A stretch of 64,000 nt of DNA from Streptomyces spiramyceticus (GTDB lineage Bacteria; Actinomycetota; Actinomycetes; Streptomycetales; Streptomycetaceae): contig NZ_JARBAX010000002.1 in NCBI RefSeq assembly GCF_028807635.1, positions 124,001 through 188,000 on the forward strand. Direction: 5' to 3'. This document shows positions 30,990 to 39,463 of the stretch, piece by piece (the stretch's first letter is position 1; the number at the start of each line of letters is the position of its first letter). Below the pieces are notes generated by a model that ran no database searches, was not told the origin of the DNA, and saw nothing but the letters and a program-made list of their open reading frames with translations. The translations under genes were made by a program, and so were the position numbers.

Positions 30990-33900
30990 GACAGGTCTCC
31001 TTCGGGCAGCGGCAGGGTGTGTACGAGGTCGGCCAGCCGCTTGACGAGCTCGTGGGCGGTGATGTCGGGGACCGCGTCGGGCCGGTAGTTGAGCGCGAGC
31101 CGCAGCCGGCCGTCGGGCAGGGGCCAGAACTCCGTCTGGACCTCCAACGGGATGTCCAGGTACGGCGGGCGGAGGTGCACGGTCGTGAGCCCGGACAGTG
31201 CGAGTTCCGGGACGGCGTTGTCCTGCAGCACCAGGAGGGTCTGGAAGAGCGGGGGCCGCCCGGTGCGCGGCGGGTTGAGCAGACGTACGAGGTCGTGGAA
31301 GGCCACGTCCTGGGCGCCGAAGGCCCGGTCGATGATGCGGCCGGCCTCGGCGATGGCGTCGGAGCCTCCGTCGAGGACCTCCCCGCGCAGTCGCAGGCAC
31401 GCCATCTCGATGTGGCAGCCGACGGCCTCTTCGAGGCGGGTGTCGAATCGCTGCGCGACCGGTGCTCCGACCGCGAAGTCGCGCCGGCCGGTCACTTCGG
31501 CGAGCAACTGTCCGTAGCAGGCCAGCAGTACGGCATACCGGGTGACGCCCGCGCGGGTGGCGGCCGCGTCGATGCGGGCCGCCGCGTCCTGGTCGAGCAG
31601 CCGCTCGATCCGTACCGGACGGCGGACATCATCCGTACGGTCGGGCGCGAGGGGCCACACCAGCTCCGGTACGCCGGACAACTCGGCCTCCAGCACCCCT
31701 CGTTGGCGCTCCAGGTCAACCAGAGCGAGCCGTTCCGAGCGCAGGCCTGCGCTCTCGGCGGCGGAGAGCGCCGCGGGCCGGGTGGATGTGCCCGAACCGG
31801 CGAGGGCCGCGTTGTACGCATCGGCGAGGTCCGCCGTCATCACGGACTCCGACCAGCCGTCGAAGGCGATGTGGTGGACGACGCAGCCGAACACCCAGGA
31901 CCGGCCGGACTCCAGCGGCACCAGTGCGGTACGCCACACCTCGCCCTCGGTGAGTTCGAGCGGTGCGCCGAGCGTCTCGCACAGCACCGCGGTCGCCGCG
32001 TCCGCGTCCGGTTCGGCGTCCAGGACCTCCAGTACGGGGGCGGGGAACTCCACGGCACAGGCGACGGGTTCGGGCGCGGCGCGGTAGGCCATCCGCAGCA
32101 CTTCGTGGCGGTCGTGCACGGCCTCGACAGCGCTGTCGAGGGCATCCAGGTCCAGCTCGCCGTCCGCGCCGCCCTCTCCGTCGATGCGGAAGAGAAGCAG
32201 GCAATGGGCCGAGCGGTCCTCGGGATTGAGGAGATGGTTGGTCAGAAAGCCGGTCTGCATGGGCGTGAGCGGCACATCCGCGCCCTCCCCGACGGCCGTG
32301 CTCCCGGCGGAGCCCATCCGCGCCAGCCACTGCCCCAGACCGCGCGCGGTCGGGTGCTCGTACAGCCGTGATACGGGCACGGGCCGCCCCAGTTCCGCCG
32401 CGAGCCGCGCGCACACCCGGCCGGCGCCCAGCGAAGTGCCGCCGAGATCGGTGAAGGCGATGTCGGCCGGTACGGAAGCCCGGTCCAGGACCGCCGCGAA
32501 GACGGCGGCGGTCAGCCCGACCAGCGGCTCGTCATCCGGCTCGTCATCCGGTTCGTCGTCCCGGGCGACGGACGGCGTCTGCGGGAGACCGACGGGGGCC
32601 GCTACCGGCGCATGGGCCACAACCGGAGCCGATTCCAGCAGCGCCCGCTCGTCCAGCTTGCCGTTGGCGGTCACGGGGAAAGCGGCTACCGGAACCACGG
32701 CGTTCGGCCGCTGGTAGTGCACCAGCCCGGCCCTCAGGACGTCTTCGGCCCCGGCCAGCCCGTCTCCCGGCGCTGTGGGTACGCAGAAGGCCAGCAGACC
32801 CTCGGCGTTCCCGTCCTCGTCGCGGCGAGCCACCACTCGGCACGTGCGGACACCGGGGAGCAGTGTCTCGATCTGCCGCTCGACCTCGGCCGGCTCGATC
32901 CGGTGGCCCCGGATCTTGACCTGCCGGTCGGCGCGTCCCAGGTAGTGCAGGACGCCGTCCTCGTCGAACCGGCCGAGGTCGCCGGTGCGGTAGACGCGAA
33001 CGTCCCTGCCCCGTACGGGAATGCTGGGGAACTTGGCCCCGGTGAGGGCGGGGTCACCGAGGTAGCGCAAGGCGAGTCCGTCGCCCGCGACACAGATCTC
33101 GCCGTCGACGAGGTGGATCTCCGTACCCGGGACCGGTCGGCCGACGGGAATGCCGCCGGGCAGGTCGCAGTCGGACGCGGTGATGCGGTGGGTGGTGGCG
33201 AAGACGGTGCTTTCGACCGGCCCGTACCCGTTGATCAGGGCGATGCCGGGATGGTGGCGGAGGAAGGCGCGTACGTGCGGGACGGACAGCCGTTCGCCGC
33301 CGGTCATCACCTGGTGCAGACCCCGAAAGGAATCCGGGTCCTCGTCGACGATCATGTTGAGCAGGCTGCTGGTGAGCCAGACCGTGTCGGCGCCGTGGTG
33401 GGTGACCGCGTCGCGGAGCACCTGCCCGGACAGATACGGCTCGTCGACGACGAGCGAGGTGCCGCCGCTGAGCAGCGCGGTCCACAGTTCCAGCGAGAAC
33501 GCGTCCCAAGGCAGTGCGGCAGCCAGCGGGATCACTGTGCCGGTGCCGAACCGGGCGAAGGTGCCGGGGCGCACCAGGCGCGCGGTGGCGCGGTGCGGGG
33601 TGAGAACTCCCTTGGGCCGCCCGGTCGTTCCCGAGGTGAAGAAGACACAGGCGGGCGCGTCGGCGGTGACCTCGGCGGGCCGGAAACCGGCGGGCGGCTC
33701 CCGGTCTTCGCGGTGGGCGGCGGGCGACCACACCGGTAGCCCCGTCTGACCTCCGTCGGGGTCCTCCGTGACGATCAGCCGCGCCCCGAGTTCGGCGGTC
33801 ACCTCCTGGATACGACGCTCCGGCCAGGCGGCGTCGAGCAGCGCGTACGCGGCTCCCAGCTTCAGCACGGCGAGTACCGAGGCGATCAGCTCGGCGCTGC

Positions 33901-34096
33901 GCGGCAGCAGTACGGGGACCAGGTCGCCGGGGCCGACGCCCCGGCGGGCCAGGGAAGCGGCCCAGGAGTCGGCGGTGCGGTCGAGTTCCGCGTAACTCAG
34001 CCTGCGTGCTCCGTGCACGACGGCGGTCGCCTCGGGGCGTTCGGCTGCCCAGCGGCTGACGGTGGTGTGCAGGACTTCCTGACGGCGGGCGCTCAT
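30986..34096 (-). CDS. NRPS, adenylation-thiolation-condensation (A-T-C)
   Basis: This 1036-aa synthetase has an A domain (about 1-500: FFTSGTTGRPKGV, GYGPVES, YRTGDLGRFDEDG, ANGKLDE), a T domain (about 520-600, FTDLGGTSLGAG with the phosphopantetheine Ser) and a C-terminal C domain (about 630-1036, VHHIAFDGW, an HHxxxDG match). I read the specificity code by eye as D-A-L-L-M-G-G-V-F-K, closest in my memory to valine-type codes; treat as tentative. A C domain at the end, with no following module, suggests condensation with a free amine or a carrier on another protein. It overlaps the PLP-enzyme gene and the P450 gene by 4 bp each. Confidence 0.92.
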   Translation of the reverse strand: MSARRQEVLHTTVSRWAAERPEATAVVHGARRLSYAELDRTADSWAASLARRGVGPGDLVPVLLPRSAELIASVLAVLKLGAAYALLDAAWPERRIQEVTAELGARLIVTEDPDGGQTGLPVWSPAAHREDREPPAGFRPAEVTADAPACVFFTSGTTGRPKGVLTPHRATARLVRPGTFARFGTGTVIPLAAALPWDAFSLELWTALLSGGTSLVVDEPYLSGQVLRDAVTHHGADTVWLTSSLLNMIVDEDPDSFRGLHQVMTGGERLSVPHVRAFLRHHPGIALINGYGPVESTVFATTHRITASDCDLPGGIPVGRPVPGTEIHLVDGEICVAGDGLALRYLGDPALTGAKFPSIPVRGRDVRVYRTGDLGRFDEDGVLHYLGRADRQVKIRGHRIEPAEVERQIETLLPGVRTCRVVARRDEDGNAEGLLAFCVPTAPGDGLAGAEDVLRAGLVHYQRPNAVVPVAAFPVTANGKLDERALLESAPVVAHAPVAAPVGLPQTPSVARDDEPDDEPDDEPLVGLTAAVFAAVLDRASVPADIAFTDLGGTSLGAGRVCARLAAELGRPVPVSRLYEHPTARGLGQWLARMGSAGSTAVGEGADVPLTPMQTGFLTNHLLNPEDRSAHCLLLFRIDGEGGADGELDLDALDSAVEAVHDRHEVLRMAYRAAPEPVACAVEFPAPVLEVLDAEPDADAATAVLCETLGAPLELTEGEVWRTALVPLESGRSWVFGCVVHHIAFDGWSESVMTADLADAYNAALAGSGTSTRPAALSAAESAGLRSERLALVDLERQRGVLEAELSGVPELVWPLAPDRTDDVRRPVRIERLLDQDAAARIDAAATRAGVTRYAVLLACYGQLLAEVTGRRDFAVGAPVAQRFDTRLEEAVGCHIEMACLRLRGEVLDGGSDAIAEAGRIIDRAFGAQDVAFHDLVRLLNPPRTGRPPLFQTLLVLQDNAVPELALSGLTTVHLRPPYLDIPLEVQTEFWPLPDGRLRLALNYRPDAVPDITAHELVKRLADLVHTLPLPEGDLS

Positions 34097-35256
34097 GCCC
34101 CCGCTCCGAGGGTGTCGCGCAGGACCCGTCCGAACTCCTCGATCTCCTCAAGGGTGTTGTAGTAGTGCGCCGAGACGCGGACGGCGGTCTCCACGCCGCG
34201 TTCCGCCATGTAGATCGGGGTGTGGTGCCCGACGATCTTCCATACGTTGATGCGCTGTTCGGCGAGCCGGTCCCTGACGGTCTCGGCGGCGACGTCCGGG
34301 TGCCGGAAGGAGAGGATGCCCGACTGCTCGGTGCCGGGGGCGATGAGCTCGATGCCCGGGATGTCCTCCAGGGTGGCGCGCAGTGCCCGGAACACCTCCT
34401 TGTGGTCGAAAGGAGTGCCCTCCTCGAACAGAGTGAGCGCGGTGTTGAACCCGGCCACGGCGGCGGTGCTGCGCTCGGCGAGCTCCAGGGAGCGGGCGCT
34501 GTGGTCGTCGATCCGGTAGCCGGTGGCCGAGTCGATTCGGGCCACGTGCAGATCGTGGAAGTCCGGGACCAGCGCCGCGCGCAGTTCGGGTGCGACGTAG
34601 GCGAAGGCGGTGCCGCGCGGGCCGCGCATGAACTTGCGGCCCGCGCCGGTGAGGAGCTGGCAGCCGATGCGCTGAACGTCGACCGGCACCTGGCCGATGG
34701 ACTGGCAGGCGTCGACGGCGTAGAAGCAGCGGTACGGGGCGAGCAGGCGCCCGATCGCCTCGACCGGGTTGACGATGCCGCAGCCGGAGGGGATGTGCGT
34801 CACCGACACGAGGGCGACGTCGTCCGCGATGTTGGCCGTCATCCACTCCAGGTCGAGGTCGCCGCCCGGCAGGGTGGGGACGACCTCGATCCGACAGCCG
34901 GTGCGGTCGCGCAGGTTGAACAGGGAGATGAGGTTGCCCGCGTACTCGTAGGGCGTGACCCAGACCCGGTCGTCCGGGCCGAGGGACAGCCGGGGCACGA
35001 CGGCGCACCAGGCGCGGGTGGCGCTGTCGAACAGGGCGACGTCCGCGACCGGTGCGCCCAGCACGCGGGCGAGCCGGCGGTAGACCTCGTCGTTGATGAT
35101 CCCGTCGAAGAAGCCCTCCGTCTCGTAACAGCCCGTGGCTGCCTCACGGTCGAGGACGTCGGCCATGGTCCGCCGCACCTCGGCGGGTACCAGACCCGCT
35201 CCGGCCGTGTTCAGATGAATCAGCCGGTCCGCTCCTGCGGCCCCTGTGTTCCTCAT
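34093..35256 (-). CDS. Class V aminotransferase-fold PLP enzyme
   Basis: This 387-aa PLP-dependent protein has the fold of cysteine desulfurases, isopenicillin-N-epimerase-like and hercynylcysteine-lyase-like enzymes. The PLP Lys is in GAGRKFMRGPRGTAF, the PLP-ring Asp in YAVDACQSIGQ, and the N-terminal cue is HLNTAGAGLVP. A desulfurase, epimerase, lyase or C-C bond-forming role cannot be told apart from sequence alone. It lies directly upstream of the NRPS (4-bp overlap), which suggests it prepares the amino acid building block. The GTG/ATG choice is settled by the RBS-preceded ATG at 35256. Confidence 0.85.
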   Translation of the reverse strand: MRNTGAAGADRLIHLNTAGAGLVPAEVRRTMADVLDREAATGCYETEGFFDGIINDEVYRRLARVLGAPVADVALFDSATRAWCAVVPRLSLGPDDRVWVTPYEYAGNLISLFNLRDRTGCRIEVVPTLPGGDLDLEWMTANIADDVALVSVTHIPSGCGIVNPVEAIGRLLAPYRCFYAVDACQSIGQVPVDVQRIGCQLLTGAGRKFMRGPRGTAFAYVAPELRAALVPDFHDLHVARIDSATGYRIDDHSARSLELAERSTAAVAGFNTALTLFEEGTPFDHKEVFRALRATLEDIPGIELIAPGTEQSGILSFRHPDVAAETVRDRLAEQRINVWKIVGHHTPIYMAERGVETAVRVSAHYYNTLEEIEEFGRVLRDTLGAGA

Positions 35257-35322
35257 CGTTCTCCACCTGCTCTGTTGTGTGCGTGTACGTGATCGACTCG
35301 TGCGGCTACCAGGGGCGTGTCC

Positions 35323-36300
35323 CTAGTAGCCCGCGCCGACGGTCCGGCTGTCGCCCCGGTGCCGTTCGGCGATGTCCGCGAGCGCGGTGAGCACCATCGG
35401 CGGGTGCTCGGCCAGGCGGTGCAGCAGGTGCAGCCACCAGTTCTCGCCGTAGGTGGCGTAGATCCGGCACGCGTAGCCGGCCTCGCGGTACGAGCGCAGC
35501 AGGTCGGGACGTACGCCGTGGAGCATTTCGATCTCCTCGACGCGGTCCAGCAGTCCGCTCTCCCTGGCCGTGGCCAGGACCGTCGGGTCCTGCGTGGCCA
35601 GGCTCAGGCGGGCGCCCCGGTCCAGAAGGCGCCCGGCGAGCCGCAGATACCGCTCGTCGAGTGCCGGGCCGCGCCCCAGCGCGATCTCGGTGGGCGCCGT
35701 GAAAGCGCCCTTGACCAGGCGGATCTTGCGCTCGTCCACCGGAATCGTGTCGATGTCGGCCTCGGTGCGGTGCAGGTAGGCCTGGACGGTCACGCCGAGG
35801 TTGGGGTGCTCGGACGCGAGGTCACGATAGGTGCCGAGCACCTCGTCCACGGCGGGCGCCCGCTCCATGCTGAGGACGACCTCACAGCCCCGGGCCGCCG
35901 CCGCCTCCGTGATCCGTGCGGTGTTCTTCCGGGAGAGTTCCTGGGAGAACGCGAGGCCCAGGTTGGAGAGGTCGAAGCCGAGCTGCTCCGGGACCGGCTC
36001 ATGGGCGAGGACCGTCAGGTACTCGTCGACGACGCGCTCGATCTCGGCGGGGTCGGAGTTCTCCTCGCCCACGAACTCCACGGCGATCCGGTACGACTTG
36101 CCGCGCAGGATGCCGAGGTGGTCGAGGAACTCGTCCCGGCCCGCGGCGAGTACGTACCGGCGCGCGGCCGGCGACAGCACGTCCTGGAGGACCGAGCCGG
36201 GGGTGGTGAACGCGGTGCGGCACCGCTCGTCGGCTGCCAGGATGCGCAGGCCCTGACCGGCCGCCTCGTGCAGGGCACGCTGGGACATTGCCGACTTCAT
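35323..36300 (-). CDS. Proline dehydrogenase-family flavoenzyme
   Basis: This 325-aa protein fits the monofunctional proline dehydrogenase fold (FAD-dependent beta/alpha barrel). Key stretches are RIAVEFVGEE, IRLVKGAFTAPTE (Lys of the RLVKGA motif), LSLATQD, EMLHGVRPDLL and YATYGENWWLHLLHRLAE. In primary metabolism such enzymes oxidise proline to pyrroline-5-carboxylate. Inside this cluster it is more likely to oxidise a proline or related residue of the product; that is inference. It overlaps the desaturase gene by 4 bp. An internal start at residue 5 (MSQRAL) is possible. Confidence 0.87.
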   Translation of the reverse strand: MKSAMSQRALHEAAGQGLRILAADERCRTAFTTPGSVLQDVLSPAARRYVLAAGRDEFLDHLGILRGKSYRIAVEFVGEENSDPAEIERVVDEYLTVLAHEPVPEQLGFDLSNLGLAFSQELSRKNTARITEAAAARGCEVVLSMERAPAVDEVLGTYRDLASEHPNLGVTVQAYLHRTEADIDTIPVDERKIRLVKGAFTAPTEIALGRGPALDERYLRLAGRLLDRGARLSLATQDPTVLATARESGLLDRVEEIEMLHGVRPDLLRSYREAGYACRIYATYGENWWLHLLHRLAEHPPMVLTALADIAERHRGDSRTVGAGY

Positions 36301-37460
36301 GAGAGCACCTTGGCCTTTTCGTCGTCGCAGGAGAGCTGCTCGGTCCCTGACAGGACGAAGTCAGCGGGGTCGCCGGCCGTGCCCGACCCGGCGGCGAGCA
36401 CCATCAGCTGGGCGAAGCTCGGCCCAGCGGCGGCCGGATCGCCGCCCAGTCGGCGCCATGTGCGGTACTTGGCGGCGTAGCTGATCACAGTTTCCTTGTC
36501 GCGCCGGTCGCGCGGCCGGGTGAAGGCGCCGGCCCACAGGCCGTCCCACGCGGCGTAGCCGGGGTCGCCGAGCAGCACCTGGTGGGCGCGGCCGAGGTTC
36601 CAGAACGGGATGCCGGCGTTCATGTGGTGGACCAGGTGGTAGCGGTCGTTGTGACGGCTGATCAGGAAGCGCTCCAGGAAAACGCCGTGGCGGTTACGGG
36701 TCAGCAGGACCTGCTTGTTCTCGCTCTCGGGCATCGGGTAGTGCTCGGAGAGCTCGGCCAGCCAGCCGATGGCCACGTTGGTGGTGAACAGCGGCACGAA
36801 CCAGAAGAGCAGCAGCTCCGGCAGGAACCCGAACCAGGCCGAGGCGCCGAAGATCGCGGCCCACTGGGTCACGAAGACCAGCTGCTCCGTGCGCAGCGGC
36901 ACCGGCACCGACACGGTGATCTGCGAGCTGTCGCAGAAGACCCGCTCGCGCGCGATGTAGCCGAGGTACTTGAGGGTGCGCAGGCCCAGCGCGGAGGCGA
37001 CCACTTCCTTGAGGAAGAAGTGCCGGTCGGAGCGCTCGGTGTCGTACAGGCCGCACTCGATGTGGAAGCTGTAGTCGGGGTCGTTCTGCGCGTCGCCCAG
37101 GTTGCGGTGGTGATTGCCGACGTGGGAGCTGCGGTAGGGCCCGTACAGATGCCACACCAGATACCCGGAGAAGAGGGAGCCGCCTGCCAGGTTCAGGACC
37201 TTGTTCCTGGCGAGCACCTTGTGGCTGGACTCGTGCAGGAAGTGCGCCAGGAACCGTTGTACGGAGCCGATGACGACCAGCGCCACCGGATAGAACCAGT
37301 AGGAGACCCCGACGCAGAGCGCCACGGACGCGGCGATGAGCGTGTACTCGAAGAGGATGGCGAGCGGGGCGTGATGGTTGTCCAGGGTCCGGAGGTTCCT
37401 GAGCTCCCTGCGGATGCCAGGAGCCAGCCGGTCGAAGTTCAGTTGCTCAAGTGTGGACAT
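36297..37460 (-). CDS. Membrane fatty-acid-desaturase-type di-iron oxygenase
   Basis: This 387-aa membrane protein has four or more transmembrane helices and the three histidine boxes of the desaturase/hydroxylase superfamily: HESSH (about residue 77), HVGNHH (about 116) and HLVHH (about 277). These coordinate a di-iron centre that desaturates or hydroxylates unactivated carbons. In this cluster the substrate may be a carrier-bound amino acid or acyl chain rather than a membrane lipid. The ATG at 37460 is followed by MSTLEQLNFDRLAPG. It overlaps the proline dehydrogenase gene by 4 bp and follows the S9 peptidase gene by 56 bp. Confidence 0.9.
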   Translation of the reverse strand: MSTLEQLNFDRLAPGIRRELRNLRTLDNHHAPLAILFEYTLIAASVALCVGVSYWFYPVALVVIGSVQRFLAHFLHESSHKVLARNKVLNLAGGSLFSGYLVWHLYGPYRSSHVGNHHRNLGDAQNDPDYSFHIECGLYDTERSDRHFFLKEVVASALGLRTLKYLGYIARERVFCDSSQITVSVPVPLRTEQLVFVTQWAAIFGASAWFGFLPELLLFWFVPLFTTNVAIGWLAELSEHYPMPESENKQVLLTRNRHGVFLERFLISRHNDRYHLVHHMNAGIPFWNLGRAHQVLLGDPGYAAWDGLWAGAFTRPRDRRDKETVISYAAKYRTWRRLGGDPAAAGPSFAQLMVLAAGSGTAGDPADFVLSGTEQLSCDDEKAKVLS

Positions 37461-37516
37461 GAGGGTGCCTCTGTTCGTTCAAGGAGCGTGGGACCGCGCG
37501 GGGCGCGGGAGCGCGC

Positions 37517-39463
37517 TCAGTGCGCGGGGGCGAAGCCGAGTGCCCGGCCGTAGAGCCGCAGTTCGGCCCGGAGCGAGTCGGCGATGGTGGCGGAGCGCCG
37601 GAAACCGTGCCCCTCACCTTCGAAGGTCAGACAGTGGTACGGGGCTGTGTCGGCTGTGCAGCCGTCGATTCGCTGGAGCAGCCGCTCCGCCTGTGCGGGC
37701 GGGCAGACGGTGTCGTCCAGTCCCTGCAGGAGGACGAAGGGTGCGCGGATGCGCTCCGCGCCGGCCAGCGGCGACTGCTTCTCGTACTGGTCGACGGCTT
37801 CCGGCCAGGGGCCGATCAGGCTGTCCAGGTACCGGGATTCGAAGTCGTGGGTCTCGTCGCGCCAGCTCACCGGGTCGAGCACCGGGTAGTAGATTCCGGC
37901 CGCCCGGTAGAGATCCGGTTCGGCGGCGATCGAGGCGGCTGCCGTCCAGCCGCCCGCACTGCCGCCGCGGATCGCGACGCGCTGCGGGTCCGCGAGCCCC
38001 TCGGCGATCAGGCCGCGGACCGCGGTGGCGCAGTCGCTCACATCGGTCAGGCCCCAGCTCCGGCGCAGCCGTTCGCGGTACGCCCGGCCGTAGCCGGTGG
38101 AGCCGCCGTACTGGACGTCGAGGACGCCGATGCCCCGGCTCGTGAAGTAGCTGATCTCCTGGTTGAGGACCAGGTGCGTGCGGCTGGTGGGGCCGCCGTG
38201 CACGAAGACCAGCCAGGGCGGCAGTTCGCCCTGGGGGCCGGTGATGCCGGGGTGGTACGGCGGGTACACATGTGCGTGGACCGGTTCCCCGCCGCTGCCG
38301 GCGTACGTGCGCCGGTACGGGGTGGTGGCGTAGGCGTCGAAGGAAGCCCCGGCCGGGGCCCGTACGACCTCGACACTGCCGTCGGCCGGGTCGGCCACGA
38401 CGACGGTGCGCCGCCGGCCGGGCGACGAGGAGACGGCGGCGACCCGGCGGCCGTCCGTCGCGGCGAAGTGCCATTCGGTGGCGGGGTCGTCGAAGTCCAT
38501 GAGCGTGCCGTCGGCGAGGATGCCGAGCCTGCGCTCGCCCACGCCGTGGATCACGGCGAGGCTGCCGCTGCGCAGCGGCAGGCACCAGCGCAGGCCGATC
38601 CGCCACAACGCCTCGCCGAACTCCTCGGGGCGGGGGCACAGATTGCGGACCCGGCCGCCCCGGTCGATCGCGTGGACGTTCCACCAGCCGTCCGGGTCGC
38701 TGACGGCGTACAGACTGCCCGAGCCGTCGGTGGCCCAGTCGGCCTGGGTGACCGATTCGCCGTCGCCGCCCAGGAGCCTCGTCGCCTCGTCGAGTGTGCC
38801 GTCCGGACGGATGCCGGCGACCATCAGGTCGGTCGTGTCCCAGGGCATGTCCGGGTGGTTCCAGCCGAGCCACGCCACCCGGTCGCCGCCCGGTTCGATG
38901 CGCGGACCGGTCATGAAGTGGTGGGTGGCGGCCAGTTCGCGGACGAGGGACGGGTCGCCGGCCGCGCTGCCGTCCAGCGGCAGCGCCACGAGGTGGCGCT
39001 CGGCCGTGCGGGCGGTGTCGTCCGTCACCGTCTCGCGCAGGCACCACACCTCGTCGCCGCGCACAGCGAAGTCGGCGTACCGCAGTTCGCCGGCCCAGGC
39101 GCCGGCCGGGCTCAGCGGTACGGGCACGGTGCCCGGCCGCCAGCGGTAGACCCGCTGGTCGGGGCCGTTGCTGAAGACGAGGCCGTCCTCGGCGCGGTCG
39201 GAGAGGGCCAGCCAGGGGCGGCCGCCGTACTCGATGACCCGGGTACGGACGTCCCAGCCCGCCGGGAGCACCTCGCGGATGCCGTCCGCGGAGCGGCACA
39301 TGAGCCCGCTGCGGCCCTCCTCCTCCGGGAGCACTTCGGTCCAGCACACGTGCTCGCCCAGGAAGCCGACCCATTCGAGCAGGACGTCGCCGCGTGCGGC
39401 GTCCTCGGCTCCCACGGGGGAGTCCCAACTGCCGTACGGGAGGCGCTGCTTGACGTCCGTCAT
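37517..39463 (-). CDS. S9 (prolyl oligopeptidase-type) serine peptidase
   Basis: This 648-aa cytoplasmic peptidase has an N-terminal beta-propeller (about 1-390) and an alpha/beta-hydrolase domain (about 400-648). The catalytic Ser is in RGGSAGGWTAAAS (about residue 500), the Asp in LLQGLDDTVCPPAQ and the His in FEGEGHGF. The family cleaves short peptides, often after proline. No signal peptide is seen. It overlaps the ATP-grasp/epimerase gene by 4 bp. In context it may trim a biosynthetic peptide, provide resistance, or process the GDIGWP peptide, which ends in Pro; these are inferences. Confidence 0.88.
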   Translation of the reverse strand: MTDVKQRLPYGSWDSPVGAEDAARGDVLLEWVGFLGEHVCWTEVLPEEEGRSGLMCRSADGIREVLPAGWDVRTRVIEYGGRPWLALSDRAEDGLVFSNGPDQRVYRWRPGTVPVPLSPAGAWAGELRYADFAVRGDEVWCLRETVTDDTARTAERHLVALPLDGSAAGDPSLVRELAATHHFMTGPRIEPGGDRVAWLGWNHPDMPWDTTDLMVAGIRPDGTLDEATRLLGGDGESVTQADWATDGSGSLYAVSDPDGWWNVHAIDRGGRVRNLCPRPEEFGEALWRIGLRWCLPLRSGSLAVIHGVGERRLGILADGTLMDFDDPATEWHFAATDGRRVAAVSSSPGRRRTVVVADPADGSVEVVRAPAGASFDAYATTPYRRTYAGSGGEPVHAHVYPPYHPGITGPQGELPPWLVFVHGGPTSRTHLVLNQEISYFTSRGIGVLDVQYGGSTGYGRAYRERLRRSWGLTDVSDCATAVRGLIAEGLADPQRVAIRGGSAGGWTAAASIAAEPDLYRAAGIYYPVLDPVSWRDETHDFESRYLDSLIGPWPEAVDQYEKQSPLAGAERIRAPFVLLQGLDDTVCPPAQAERLLQRIDGCTADTAPYHCLTFEGEGHGFRRSATIADSLRAELRLYGRALGFAPAH

